Under the pieces are notes generated by a model, which had not been told where the DNA came from, searched no databases, and saw only the letters and a program-made list of their open reading frames with translations. DNA of 64,000 nt, taken from contig NZ_RIBP01000004.1 in assembly GCF_007273535.1 (NCBI RefSeq), positions 1,898,001 to 1,962,000 on the forward strand. Reading direction: 5' to 3'. Shown here piece by piece: positions 9,377 through 17,810 of this stretch; within the stretch, counting starts at the first letter, position 1, and each line of letters begins with the position of its first letter. A program made the translations under genes and the position numbers. This stretch comes from Niallia circulans (GTDB lineage: Bacteria; Bacillota; Bacilli; Bacillales; Cytobacillaceae).

Positions 9377-9865
9377 AGAACAATCCCTTTCAACCTTGTG
9401 TCTTGTAATAAATAACCCATTTGTCTTATCTGTTGGAAGCGACAAAGGAAAAAATAGAGGTAAGCAGAAGATTTCTGTTTCATTATAGGTGATAACGAAC
9501 GCAGTGGAAACTATTTTGTTCCTATATAATCTTCCCTCCAATAACCAATATTAAACGAAATAAACAGTTGGTAAAGGTAGTAATAATGTCGCAATAAAGA
9601 TTTAGAAATAACTTTTATGGTTTCTAATTTTATATAGAAAAATCTCAGCAAATGAATCATAGGGGCTGAATGTAGCTTACTAAATACAAGTCACTGGATT
9701 TTCACAATAACAAATGGATTGTATAGTTAGCAGAGAGGCAGAGTATATGCTTTTGGAAGATGGAGAGCATGGGTTCAAGTGAAGGAAATAAAAAAAGTAA
9801 CCTCACATTTTAACCGCAAAAAGACAAGCTTCTTTTCTAGAGCTTGTCTTTTTGCGTCAATATTG
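9377..9865. other. Intergenic region cls to DUF6154-like gene
   Basis: About 490 nt without a convincing gene on either strand. It should hold the cls promoter on the minus strand and carries a terminator at its right end. A tiny ATG frame near 9748 is only 11 codons and is not supported. Confidence 0.6.
9815..9856. terminator. Intrinsic terminator, 16-bp stem
   Basis: A perfect stem starting CGCAAAAAGACAAGCT with a 10-nt loop lies 10 nt beyond the stop of the minus-strand gene at 9866. The T-rich arm on the minus strand suits that gene. Confidence 0.85.
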
Positions 9866-10123
9866 TTAATGCAAATTCCTTTGTGTAAACAGCGTATGCC
9901 CCTGCTGACGATAATCGTCTTTCGCAAATTTTCCTTTAAGGCTTTCAATTAAGTATAATCCCATAAAATCATATAGTTCCTGCTCATTTAATTCCTGAAT
10001 GATATGCAGAAGATCATCTCTGGACATCTCCTCCAAAAAGGCAAATGCGAGCATATCAATATCTTCTTCATCGCCTGTTAGCTTATTCTTATATAGGTTA
10101 TATAATTCATCAACTAATTTCAT
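9866..10123 (-). CDS. Small acidic conserved protein (DUF6154-like)
   Basis: An 85-residue, leucine- and acidic-rich, probably all-helical protein beginning MKLVDELYNLYKNKLTG, without cysteines or membrane segments. It resembles short Bacillus proteins grouped as DUF6154, but the family name is from memory and the function is unknown. The ribosome site ATTGGAGGGAATGGAAT before the ATG is strong, and a terminator follows, so it is probably monocistronic. A cre-like site sits about 40-50 nt upstream of its start. Confidence 0.75.
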   Translation of the reverse strand: MKLVDELYNLYKNKLTGDEEDIDMLAFAFLEEMSRDDLLHIIQELNEQELYDFMGLYLIESLKGKFAKDDYRQQGHTLFTQRNLH

Positions 10124-10161
10124 ATTCCATTCCCTCCAATGGTATAATCTTGTTTTTATAA

Positions 10162-10175
10162 TGTAAACGCTTTAT
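10162..10175. promoter_or_regulatory. Candidate cre (CcpA) site
   Basis: TGTAAACGCTTTAT matches the catabolite-responsive element consensus TGWAANCGNTNWCA at all positions except the last two. It lies between the divergent DUF6154-like gene and ytkD, so it could act on either. Confidence 0.4.
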
Positions 10176-10343
10176 TAAATATACATACTATAATATCGGA
10201 GAATGTCTATTTTCGCCACATCATATTTACAGCTTTCGGTTTCATTATTATATCCCTTTTCTTTATAATGGTTACATACCCTATCATTTGAAAGATATTC
10301 CATTCGAAATATAATAAATAGACTGGTGGATGCGAGGCAATAG

Positions 10344-10832
10344 ATGAAAACATTTTATGACATAAATGGATTGATGGTGAATTTGTCATTTAAGGAAGAA
10401 GCATTTTCCCTTCGAGCAAAACATGTGCTTGTGATTTGTACTTGGCATGGCAGATGGTTACTGACAAAGCATAAGACAAGAGGCATTGAGTTTCCTGGCG
10501 GCAAGGTTGAAGAAGGAGAAACACTAATAGAAGCAGCTAGACGTGAAGTGATGGAAGAAACAGGAGGGATTATTGAGAGGATAGAGTGGATTGGTGAATA
10601 TGAGGTCTGTGAACAAGAAGCAATATTTGTCAAAGCGGTTTTTTTCGCTGCTATTGGTGACATTCTAGAAAGGGATAACTATCTGGAAACAGATGGACCT
10701 TATTTTTTGGAAGGAAACATACTAGAAGCACGTTTTCATGACTCCTTTAGTTTTATTATGAAGGATAAAGTGCTCGATTACTGTATTAAAAGAATGGAAA
10801 AGCACTTATCAGGAGAAAATTTGGGGTATTAG
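10344..10832 (+). CDS. ytkD: Nudix nucleoside triphosphate hydrolase YtkD
   Basis: Nudix-family pyrophosphohydrolase; B. subtilis YtkD cleans oxidised nucleotides such as 8-oxo-dGTP. The 162 residues carry a complete Nudix box at about 52-74 (GGKVEEGE, then REVMEETGG). The start is the ATG at 10344, with only a modest GCGAGG ribosome site. The next gene, ytmA, begins 28 nt after the stop, as expected for a shared transcript. Substrate assignment rests on orthology and position. Confidence 0.88.
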   Translation: MKTFYDINGLMVNLSFKEEAFSLRAKHVLVICTWHGRWLLTKHKTRGIEFPGGKVEEGETLIEAARREVMEETGGIIERIEWIGEYEVCEQEAIFVKAVFFAAIGDILERDNYLETDGPYFLEGNILEARFHDSFSFIMKDKVLDYCIKRMEKHLSGENLGY

Positions 10833-10860
10833 ATAAAAAACGAAGCAGGAGGGATTCATC

Positions 10861-11649
10861 TTGAATGGAGAAATTTTGGAGCAAACTAGATTCCCTTCCC
10901 CAAACCCTTCCATCGATTTATACATTGTCACATATGCTGTGAATGGATTAAAAGTGAAAGGCTTGCTTGCTGTCCCAAAACAGCAGGACATAACAGATGG
11001 GTTTCTATATTTACGGGGCGGAATCAAAAATGTCGGAAAGGTCAGACCTGGAAGAATCGTTCAATTTGCAGCAGAGGGCTTTATTGTATTTGCACCATTT
11101 TACAGGGGAAATCAAGGTGGAGACGGGAATGAAGATTTTGCGGGAGAGGATAGAGAGGATGCTATTGCGGGATTCGAGCTTCTAAAAAATTACCCTGGCG
11201 TTGAGCGTGTGCATGTCTTCGGCTTTTCAAGAGGCGGTGTAATGGCTTTATTTGTCGGCATATATTGTCCTGTTGCTTCTATTGTTACATGGGGTGGTGT
11301 TTCTGATATGGTGCTGACATATGAAGAGCGCAAGGATTTGCGAAGAATGATGAAAAGAGTCATTGGCGGTACACCGGCAAAATACCCTGAACGCTTTCAA
11401 GAACGAACTCCCCTTTATTACTTGGACAAGATTAATGCACCTACTTTAATTATTCATGGGATACAGGATAAGAATGTTTCAATTGAACATAGCATAAAGC
11501 TGGAGGAAGGGCTGCAAAAGTCAGGGAAAACGGCTGAGACTTGGTATTTTCCTGAGTTTACACACTATTTTCCACCGAAAGTTAATCGAATGGTAGTAGA
11601 AAATTTATGCGCTTGGATGAAAAAACAGGCTGAAAAACTGGTAAAATAA
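10861..11649 (+). CDS. ytmA: Alpha/beta hydrolase, prolyl-oligopeptidase-like (YtmA)
   Basis: Serine hydrolase of 262 residues with nucleophile S123 in GFSRGG, a probable Asp near residue 207 (IHGIQDKNVS) and a His near 240 (EFTHYFPPK). The lack of a signal peptide suggests a cytosolic peptidase or esterase; the substrate is unknown. Translation starts at TTG 10861, since AGGAGG lies 7 nt upstream and the nearby ATG at 10865 is out of frame. It is followed by ytmB 31 nt later, as in B. subtilis. Confidence 0.85.
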   Translation: MNGEILEQTRFPSPNPSIDLYIVTYAVNGLKVKGLLAVPKQQDITDGFLYLRGGIKNVGKVRPGRIVQFAAEGFIVFAPFYRGNQGGDGNEDFAGEDREDAIAGFELLKNYPGVERVHVFGFSRGGVMALFVGIYCPVASIVTWGGVSDMVLTYEERKDLRRMMKRVIGGTPAKYPERFQERTPLYYLDKINAPTLIIHGIQDKNVSIEHSIKLEEGLQKSGKTAETWYFPEFTHYFPPKVNRMVVENLCAWMKKQAEKLVK

Positions 11650-11680
11650 TAGTGATGAGAAAAAAAGGGAGGGAAAGTAT

Positions 11681-11923
11681 ATGGGAATGCCCTTAGAATT
11701 AAACACAATGATCGTTACGAAAGGGAAAGAAACACGCTTGGAGGAAAATTGGTTTATGCTCGAGAAAGAAGCATATCGATTATATCCGCTGCATATTCCT
11801 TTAGAAGTGAAAAAAGCAATAGAAGGAGAACTGATTGGAACTGCTTCCATTGAAAAACTGGAATGGGCGGAAGGAAAGACGAAAATTACCTACCAGTTAA
11901 TTGCATTAAATTCAACTAATTAA
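11681..11923 (+). CDS. ytmB: DUF2584 family protein YtmB
   Basis: An 80-residue conserved protein beginning MGMPLELNTMIVTKGKE. Length, sequence style and position after ytmA match YtmB (DUF2584), which has no known biochemical role. No membrane segment or catalytic motif is visible. The ribosome site GGGAGGG precedes the ATG. The promoter of the metK leader starts 12 nt after the stop. Confidence 0.85.
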   Translation: MGMPLELNTMIVTKGKETRLEENWFMLEKEAYRLYPLHIPLEVKKAIEGELIGTASIEKLEWAEGKTKITYQLIALNSTN

Positions 11924-11934
11924 GGACAAATATA

Positions 11935-11964
11935 TTGACATTAATGAAAAGATTGAGATATTAT
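11935..11964 (+). promoter_or_regulatory. Sigma-A promoter for the S-box leader of metK
   Basis: TTGACA at 11935-11940 and TATTAT at 11959-11964 are separated by 18 nt. Transcription would begin about 11971, just before the riboswitch. Confidence 0.75.
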
Positions 11965-11981
11965 GAAGTCTTGAACGGATA

Positions 11982-12146
11982 CTCTCTTATCCTGAGCTGG
12001 TGGAGGGACTGGCCCTATGAAACCCAGCAACCTACTATGTGAAGAAAATAGGCTGAAACATTCATTAGAGATGGATGGGGCAGACATGTTCTCTTAGGAA
12101 AGGTGCTAACCTGAAGCAAGGAAATATCCTTGAACGATAAGAGTGA
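11982..12146 (+). ncRNA. SAM riboswitch (S-box) aptamer
   Basis: The classic S-box core is present: GGTGGAGGGACTGGCCC, then GATGAAACCC-type pairing (ATGAAACCCAGCAACC), and the closing P1 helix pairs CTCTTATC (11984-11991) with GATAAGAG (12137-12144). It should sense S-adenosylmethionine and switch off metK when SAM is plentiful. A terminator follows immediately. Confidence 0.95.
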
Positions 12147-12172
12147 AAGGTGCGAATCAATTTTGCTTGAAG

Positions 12173-12198
12173 CCTTTTCACTATTGAAAAGGTTTTTT
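12173..12198 (+). terminator. SAM-controlled terminator
   Basis: CCTTTTCA and TGAAAAGG form an 8-bp stem with a CTAT loop followed by six Ts. The 5' arm can alternatively pair with GTGAAAGG (12143-12150), the expected antiterminator arrangement. Confidence 0.9.
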
Positions 12199-12411
12199 GT
12201 GTGCAATTTGGTCCATTATCTTTTAAAAAATGTATATTTTCATGTGTGTTTTTTGAACTAAGAAGTTTTTTGCCGAAGGCTTACCCTTCTCGGATAAAAA
12301 CGCCGTGTTTACTTCATACTATCTAGGGAATGAGTACCGTATCAATTTAGAGGGCAATTTATAGAAAAGACTATTCTTACTATGCTTGCCTTATAATAAG
12401 GAGGAAATCAG
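12199..12411 (+). other. Extended leader between riboswitch terminator and metK
   Basis: Roughly 210 nt separate the S-box terminator from the metK start. No open frame with a ribosome site is visible. It may simply be untranslated leader or hold a second promoter that I cannot place with confidence. Confidence 0.6.
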
Positions 12412-13614
12412 ATGTCATCAAAACGTCGCTTGTTTACTTCTGAATCGGTAACGGAAGGTCATCCGGATAAAATCTGTGACCAAATTTCAGATGCGATTTT
12501 AGACGCTATTCTAGCAAAAGATGCAAATGCCCGTGTTGCAGCAGAAACATCTGTGACTACAGGGTTAGTTTTAGTTGCAGGAGAAATAACTACATCTACA
12601 TATGTGGATATACCGAAAATTGTAAGAGAAACAGTTAAAGAAATTGGCTACACTCGTGCGAAATACGGTTTCGATGCACAAACGAGCGCAGTGCTTACTT
12701 CTATTGATGAGCAGTCAGCAGATATTGCTTTAGGTGTTGATCAAGCTTTAGAAGCACGTGAAGGTACAATGTCTGATGAAGAAATTGAAGCGATTGGTGC
12801 AGGAGACCAAGGTCTAATGTTCGGTTTTGCTTGCAATGAAACAAAAGAACTTATGCCTCTTCCAATCTCTTTGGCTCATAAGCTTTCAAGAAGATTGGCA
12901 GAAGTTCGTAAAGAGGAAATACTACCGTATTTGCGTCCAGACGGTAAAACACAAGTTACTGTTGAATATGATGAAAATGACAAGCCTGTAAGAATTGATA
13001 CAATTGTAATCAGTACACAGCATCACCCTGAAGTAACTTTGGAGCAAATTCAGCGCAATATAAAAGAATATGTTATCAAACCAGTTGTTCCAGCAGAATT
13101 AATTGATGAAAACACAAAATACTTCATTAATCCGACTGGCCGTTTTGTTATTGGCGGACCACAAGGTGACGCAGGATTGACAGGCAGAAAAATTATCGTA
13201 GATACATACGGCGGATATGCACGACATGGCGGTGGAGCTTTCTCTGGTAAGGATCCAACAAAAGTGGACCGTTCAGCAGCTTATGCAGCACGCTATGTAG
13301 CGAAAAACATCGTTGCAGCAGGATTGGCTGACAAGGTTGAAGTACAGCTTGCATATGCAATCGGTGTTGCTCAACCAGTTTCTATTTCTATCGACACATT
13401 TAAAACAGGTACTGTATCGGAAGATGTACTGGTAGAAGCGGTTCGCGAAAACTTTGATCTTCGCCCAGCAGGAATCATTAAGATGTTAGACTTGCGTCGC
13501 CCAATATATAAACAAACGGCAGCATACGGACATTTCGGCCGTAACGACCTTGATTTACCTTGGGAACGTACAGATAAATCAGATGTATTAAAAACAGCTG
13601 TAGCTGGTAAATAA
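12412..13614 (+). CDS. metK: S-adenosylmethionine synthetase
   Basis: Makes SAM from methionine and ATP in the cytosol. The 400 residues match the family, with [16 protein letters not shown] near residue 16, [12 protein letters not shown] near 125 and [13 protein letters not shown] near 248, covering ATP, methionine and metal binding. The ribosome site AAGGAGGAAATC precedes the ATG. Expression is controlled by the upstream S-box. SAM feeds the methyltransferases MnmM and TrmB and the radical SAM enzyme MnmL encoded nearby, and LuxS recycles its by-product. Confidence 0.98.
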   Translation: MSSKRRLFTSESVTEGHPDKICDQISDAILDAILAKDANARVAAETSVTTGLVLVAGEITTSTYVDIPKIVRETVKEIGYTRAKYGFDAQTSAVLTSIDEQSADIALGVDQALEAREGTMSDEEIEAIGAGDQGLMFGFACNETKELMPLPISLAHKLSRRLAEVRKEEILPYLRPDGKTQVTVEYDENDKPVRIDTIVISTQHHPEVTLEQIQRNIKEYVIKPVVPAELIDENTKYFINPTGRFVIGGPQGDAGLTGRKIIVDTYGGYARHGGGAFSGKDPTKVDRSAAYAARYVAKNIVAAGLADKVEVQLAYAIGVAQPVSISIDTFKTGTVSEDVLVEAVRENFDLRPAGIIKMLDLRRPIYKQTAAYGHFGRNDLDLPWERTDKSDVLKTAVAGK

Positions 13615-13615
13615 A

Positions 13616-13660
13616 AGAAGGAGTTGCACGTAAATAAAGTGTAACTCCTTCTTTCTTTTT
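13616..13660 (+). terminator. Intrinsic terminator after metK
   Basis: AGAAGGAGTTGCAC pairs with a near-perfect complement across a short loop and is followed by a T-rich run. Confidence 0.9.
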
Positions 13661-13702
13661 TCGTCTAATTAGTCAGTAGAAAATTTTACTTGTTTTTAGC
13701 TC

Positions 13703-13731
13703 TTAAAATTATCAAGAGTTTCGTCTATAAT
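13703..13731 (+). promoter_or_regulatory. asnB: Candidate asnB promoter
   Basis: A perfect TATAAT (13726-13731) stands 17 nt after a weak TTAAAA box. If used, the asnB leader would be about 150 nt. Confidence 0.4.
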
Positions 13732-13889
13732 GTATTAATGTGAAATATAAATGATAGTCAATATTTGCTAATAGGACATTTTAATGTTTTAAGATAGCTT
13801 CGATTACATTTAAAGAATAAAAGTAAAACTTTATACTAACAGTAATTTTGGTCTCCTTATACAGGAGAAGAATGGAGTAGGTGAGCAGT

Positions 13890-15782
13890 ATGTGTGGTTT
13901 TGTAGGTTGTATACACGAAAAAGAGCAAAACTTCCAAGAGGCGCAAAAAGAACAATTTGCGAATATGAATAGAATTATTACACATCGTGGACCAGATGAT
14001 GAAGGATATTTTTACGATGAGCATATTCAATTTGGCTTCAGAAGATTGAGTATTATCGATATTGAATCAGGGCATCAGCCGTTAACATATGAAAATGAAC
14101 GTTATTGGATTATTTTTAACGGGGAAGTTTATAACTACCTTGAAATTAGAGAAGAGCTTGTAAAGGCAGGACTAACTTTCCAAACTAACTCAGATACAGA
14201 AGTTATCATTGCGTTATACAGCCATGAAAAAGAAAAGGCTGTTGAAAAACTTCGCGGTATGTTTGCATTTGTTATTTGGGACAAGCAGGAAAAGACATTG
14301 TATGGTGCTCGTGATCCTTTTGGAATTAAGCCTTTCTTCTATCATGATGATGGCGAAAAGACATACTTCGCTTCAGAGAAGAAGAGTATTTCGATGGCAT
14401 TGGAAAGCGATGTATTAAACTATGAGTCTCTACAGCATTATATGACTTATCAGTTTGTGCCTGAGACTAATACAATGTCAGAGGGTATTCATAAGCTTGA
14501 GCCAGGTCATTACTTCACGAAAAAACTTGGTGAACCAATGGACATCAAATGCTATTGGAGAGCATCTTTCAAGCCTGTAAATAAAACAGAGTCAGATTTC
14601 GTTAAAGAAATTAAAGATGTGATGTTTGACAGTGTAAAAATGCATATGCGCAGTGATGTTCCAGTTGGGTCCTTCCTTTCCGGCGGAATTGATTCATCCA
14701 TTATTGCAAGTATTGCTAAGGAATTCCACCCTGGAATCAAGACATTCTCAGTCGGTTTTGAGCACAATGGTTTTAGTGAAATTGATGTCGCGAAGGAAAC
14801 AGCGGATAAGCTTGGTTTAGAAAATATCAGCCGTATCATTACACCACAGGAATATATGAATGAAATTCCAAGAATTATGTGGCATATGGATGATCCGCTT
14901 GCCGATCCAGCGTGTGTGCCTTTATACTTTGTTGCGCAAGAAGCTAGAAAACACGTTACAGTTGTTCTTTCAGGAGAAGGAGCAGATGAACTGTTCGGCG
15001 GATACAATATTTACCGTGAGCCACAGTCATTGGAAGTGTTTAATAAAATCCCTAAAATCGGTAAATCGCTGTTGCGTGCCATTGCAGCTATTCTTCCTGA
15101 AGGTGTTAAAGGGAAAAGCTTTATTCAACGCGGTGTGACTCCGATGGAGCAAAGATATATCGGCAATGCAAAAATGTTCACTGAAAGTGAAAAATCACAA
15201 TTGCTGTCTATCTATAATAAAAATATCGACTATAAAGATATTACAAAACCTCTTTATGAAGAAAGCAAAGGGTATGATCCAGTTGATCGGATGCAGTTTA
15301 TTGACATCCACACATGGATGAGGGGAGATATCTTGCTCAAAGCAGATAAAATGACGATGGCACACTCTCTTGAATTGCGCGTGCCGTTCTTAGATAAGGC
15401 TGTATTTGATGTTGCATCTAAAATTCCTTCAAGCATGAAAACGGCAAATGGAACGACAAAATACATTTTGAGAAAAGCCGCGGAAAGCTTTGTGCCTGAG
15501 CATGTATTAACACGCAAAAAACTAGGCTTCCCTGTGCCAATTCGTCACTGGCTGAAGGATGAGATGAACGAATGGGCAAAAACAATTATTAAAGAAAGCG
15601 ATACAGACCATTTGCTAAACAAATCAGTTGTCTTGCAGCTATTGGAAGACCATTGTCAAGGCAAAGCGGACAACAGTCGTAAAATCTGGACTGTATTAAT
15701 GTTCATGGTTTGGCATAGTGTTTATATCGAAAAAAAATATTCCTTCGAAAAGGAATATTTGAAAGAAAAAACACTTGTTTAA
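13890..15782 (+). CDS. asnB: Asparagine synthase (glutamine-hydrolysing)
   Basis: Converts aspartate, glutamine and ATP to asparagine. The start is set at the ATG of MCGFVGC because Cys2 must be the N-terminal nucleophile of the glutaminase domain after Met removal; a GTG 9 nt upstream would bury it. The product is 630 residues: class II amidotransferase domain (about 1-200), then synthetase domain with PP-loop SGGIDSS near 258 and LSGEGADELFGGY near 360. The position directly after metK is as in B. subtilis. Confidence 0.95.
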   Translation: MCGFVGCIHEKEQNFQEAQKEQFANMNRIITHRGPDDEGYFYDEHIQFGFRRLSIIDIESGHQPLTYENERYWIIFNGEVYNYLEIREELVKAGLTFQTNSDTEVIIALYSHEKEKAVEKLRGMFAFVIWDKQEKTLYGARDPFGIKPFFYHDDGEKTYFASEKKSISMALESDVLNYESLQHYMTYQFVPETNTMSEGIHKLEPGHYFTKKLGEPMDIKCYWRASFKPVNKTESDFVKEIKDVMFDSVKMHMRSDVPVGSFLSGGIDSSIIASIAKEFHPGIKTFSVGFEHNGFSEIDVAKETADKLGLENISRIITPQEYMNEIPRIMWHMDDPLADPACVPLYFVAQEARKHVTVVLSGEGADELFGGYNIYREPQSLEVFNKIPKIGKSLLRAIAAILPEGVKGKSFIQRGVTPMEQRYIGNAKMFTESEKSQLLSIYNKNIDYKDITKPLYEESKGYDPVDRMQFIDIHTWMRGDILLKADKMTMAHSLELRVPFLDKAVFDVASKIPSSMKTANGTTKYILRKAAESFVPEHVLTRKKLGFPVPIRHWLKDEMNEWAKTIIKESDTDHLLNKSVVLQLLEDHCQGKADNSRKIWTVLMFMVWHSVYIEKKYSFEKEYLKEKTLV

Positions 15783-15797
15783 TTTAGATTAGGGAAG

Positions 15798-16655
15798 TTA
15801 GTTGCTGTAAGTGATTGCTTGGCTTCCCATCTGCACCCACGATGCAATAAAATCATCGATGGGTGCTTTTTTGTTTTGTTCACCTGTCAATGGATCATTA
15901 AAGTAAACATAATCTTTGTCATAGCCTGTAATCAGGACAGCATGCTCGGAGTAAGTGACATCAATTGTCCCGCTTGGAGTTACCCATGTACGGAAGTTAT
16001 CATCAGACAGCTCTTTGAATTTGGAAGTAGTAATAACCCAAACAGGACGGCCATCTGAAAGCTGCTCTTTTACAGTATCGAAATCAGAACCGGTGAAATC
16101 AACGATTGCGCCTGGAAGATACTTTTTCGCTAGCTCTGCAATTGGTTTGTGATAAACACCAAGCCCTGGACCTTCAAGAGAGTACATATCTCCGACAAAT
16201 CCATCATTAGGATTACCATAGTAAATAGTGCCGTTCACAACTTCATACGCTGTAGTATTTTTAGTAACCTCTTCTGCGAGTGTCATTTTATCTACATTAA
16301 CTCCTGCATATTGCAAAAGCATGGCAAGAGCTGTCACTTCACAGCCTCTTGGAAGCTCTGGCAGCTGATTAATGGCAGTTGCCTCTAAGCTTACCGATTC
16401 TTTAATCGTTACTTCTGAACTCAATTTTTCTATATTTTCTTTTGCTTTCACAGCTACTTCTTCAACCCGCTCTTTTGCGAAGGCGAAATTCTTAGAATCG
16501 TCTAAATTTAATACATAAAAGCTGATACCAGCTAATACAGCAATTAAGGAAAAGAGGAGCCCTTTTACGATTTTAGTAAGCCTTTTTTGAACTACAAGGA
16601 ATAATACGAAAAATAGAGCAAGGACAGAGTATAGTATTATTTCGTTTGTATTCAT
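15798..16655 (-). CDS. Membrane-anchored C39-family peptidase-like protein
   Basis: A 285-residue protein with two N-terminal hydrophobic helices (about residues 5-22 and 32-50), an extended linker, and a papain-like C39_2 domain. The catalytic Cys105 lies in ELPRGCEVTAL, His238 in SEHAVLITGYD, and Asp254 in YFNDPLTG. The domain probably faces outside the cell; substrates are unknown. The ATG at 16655 is preferred over a GTG at 16664 because AGGTGAT serves as its ribosome site. It is convergent with asnB. Confidence 0.85.
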   Translation of the reverse strand: MNTNEIILYSVLALFFVLFLVVQKRLTKIVKGLLFSLIAVLAGISFYVLNLDDSKNFAFAKERVEEVAVKAKENIEKLSSEVTIKESVSLEATAINQLPELPRGCEVTALAMLLQYAGVNVDKMTLAEEVTKNTTAYEVVNGTIYYGNPNDGFVGDMYSLEGPGLGVYHKPIAELAKKYLPGAIVDFTGSDFDTVKEQLSDGRPVWVITTSKFKELSDDNFRTWVTPSGTIDVTYSEHAVLITGYDKDYVYFNDPLTGEQNKKAPIDDFIASWVQMGSQAITYSN

Positions 16656-16992
16656 CTTTATCACCTATTTCTTATATAAGTATTTATCGGTTAATTTTTG
16701 CGAAAATAAATAGTAGGAATTAAACTTTCTTGAATTAAAAATTTTTGCACCAAGCAGGCGCTTCCTATTTATTTTTTAATATTTCTTTTCCCGATAGTGC
16801 ATAATATAAAAACCAATTTATTGTATTAGATGGTGTCTTTATCAAATATAGCGTACTGCGGCAACCTTTAATTTTCCTTAAATTATCGGGAGCAATGAAT
16901 ATTATTTAATTTAAAAATTTGTCAAAGTGCATTTACGTGTTACATAATAGAAGAAGCAATACTGTGATAAGTCGAATGGGGGAGTTTTTTTT
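16656..16992. other. Intergenic region between divergent C39 gene and ytpA
   Basis: An AT-rich 337-nt promoter region for both genes. It contains the ytpA promoter candidate listed separately and a weak ECF-like GGCAACCTTT at 16859. I see no short gene. Confidence 0.6.
16919..16948 (+). promoter_or_regulatory. Candidate sigma-A promoter for ytpAB
   Basis: TTGTCA (16919-16924) and CATAAT (16943-16948) are spaced 18 nt, about 45 nt before the ytpA start. Confidence 0.45.
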
Positions 16993-17796
16993 ATGTGGAA
17001 ATGGGAAGCAGAAGGAGAAGCTAAAGCAGTCATTGTTATTGTCCATGGTGCAATGGAGCATCATCGCCGGTATGGATGGCTTATTGAAATGTTTCGCTTA
17101 TCTGGTTTTCATGTCGTCATGGGAGATCTTCCAGGTCAAGGCATGACGACAAGGTCAAGCAGGGGGCATATCGACTCTTTCAGCGAATATACGATAGAAA
17201 TTAAAGACTGGATTCAAGCAGCGTATCAATTTGATTTACCGGTTTTCTTGATTGCTCACAGCTTAGGTGGTTTAGCCTCCATTCGTTTGTTGCAGCAGGA
17301 AAAGCTGAAGATTGCCGGTGTTATCCTGTCATCACCCTGCTTGGGATTAAAGAAATATCCACCAAAGCTGTTAAGTGCCATTTCCATTCTCCTGAACAAA
17401 GTTGCGCCAAGGCTGCGCATGAACACAGGGTTAACAATCGATATGGCGACTAGAAATGCAGAAATTAGGGAAATAGACAGTAATGATACGTTATATATCA
17501 CAAAAGTGTCTGTCAGATGGTATAGAGAACTCATCATTTCTATGGCCGCAGCCTTTGCGAATGCAAATAAAATGCAGGACTTGCCGCTTCTTGTTATGCA
17601 AGGTGGAGATGATTCCGTTGTTGATAAAAAAATGGTAAAAAACTGGTTCAATATGGTACCATTATCTGAAAAGAGATATAAAGAATGGCCACAGTGCTAC
17701 CATGAAATTTTTAATGAACCAGAAAGAGATGAAGTGTTTGACTATGCGCTGGATTTCATTCGTAGTCAGCTGAAATCTATAGGCTATATTGTATAA
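16993..17796 (+). CDS. ytpA: Alpha/beta hydrolase, lysophospholipase-like (YtpA)
   Basis: A 267-residue serine hydrolase of the monoacylglycerol lipase group with oxyanion HGAMEHHRRY (about 18-27), nucleophile S90 in AHSLGG, a probable Asp near 204 (GGDDSVVD) and His near 237 (CYHEIFNE). B. subtilis YtpA is a lysophospholipase linked to the phospholipid antibiotic bacilysocin. The ATG follows GGGGGAG. It is followed 14 nt later by ytpB, a conserved operon, suggesting a membrane-lipid role; the actual product here is inference. Confidence 0.87.
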   Translation: MWKWEAEGEAKAVIVIVHGAMEHHRRYGWLIEMFRLSGFHVVMGDLPGQGMTTRSSRGHIDSFSEYTIEIKDWIQAAYQFDLPVFLIAHSLGGLASIRLLQQEKLKIAGVILSSPCLGLKKYPPKLLSAISILLNKVAPRLRMNTGLTIDMATRNAEIREIDSNDTLYITKVSVRWYRELIISMAAAFANANKMQDLPLLVMQGGDDSVVDKKMVKNWFNMVPLSEKRYKEWPQCYHEIFNEPERDEVFDYALDFIRSQLKSIGYIV

Positions 17797-17810
17797 GTGA
17801 GGTTTTAATA

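Noticed and set aside
9377..9541. N-terminal extension of cls
   Set aside because: It lies before the family N-terminus, has no ribosome site at 9541, and the ATG at 9376 is well placed.
13852..13868. Small hairpin TCTCC/GGAGA upstream of asnB as a riboswitch
   Set aside because: Only 5 bp, no conserved core and it does not mask the likely ribosome site.
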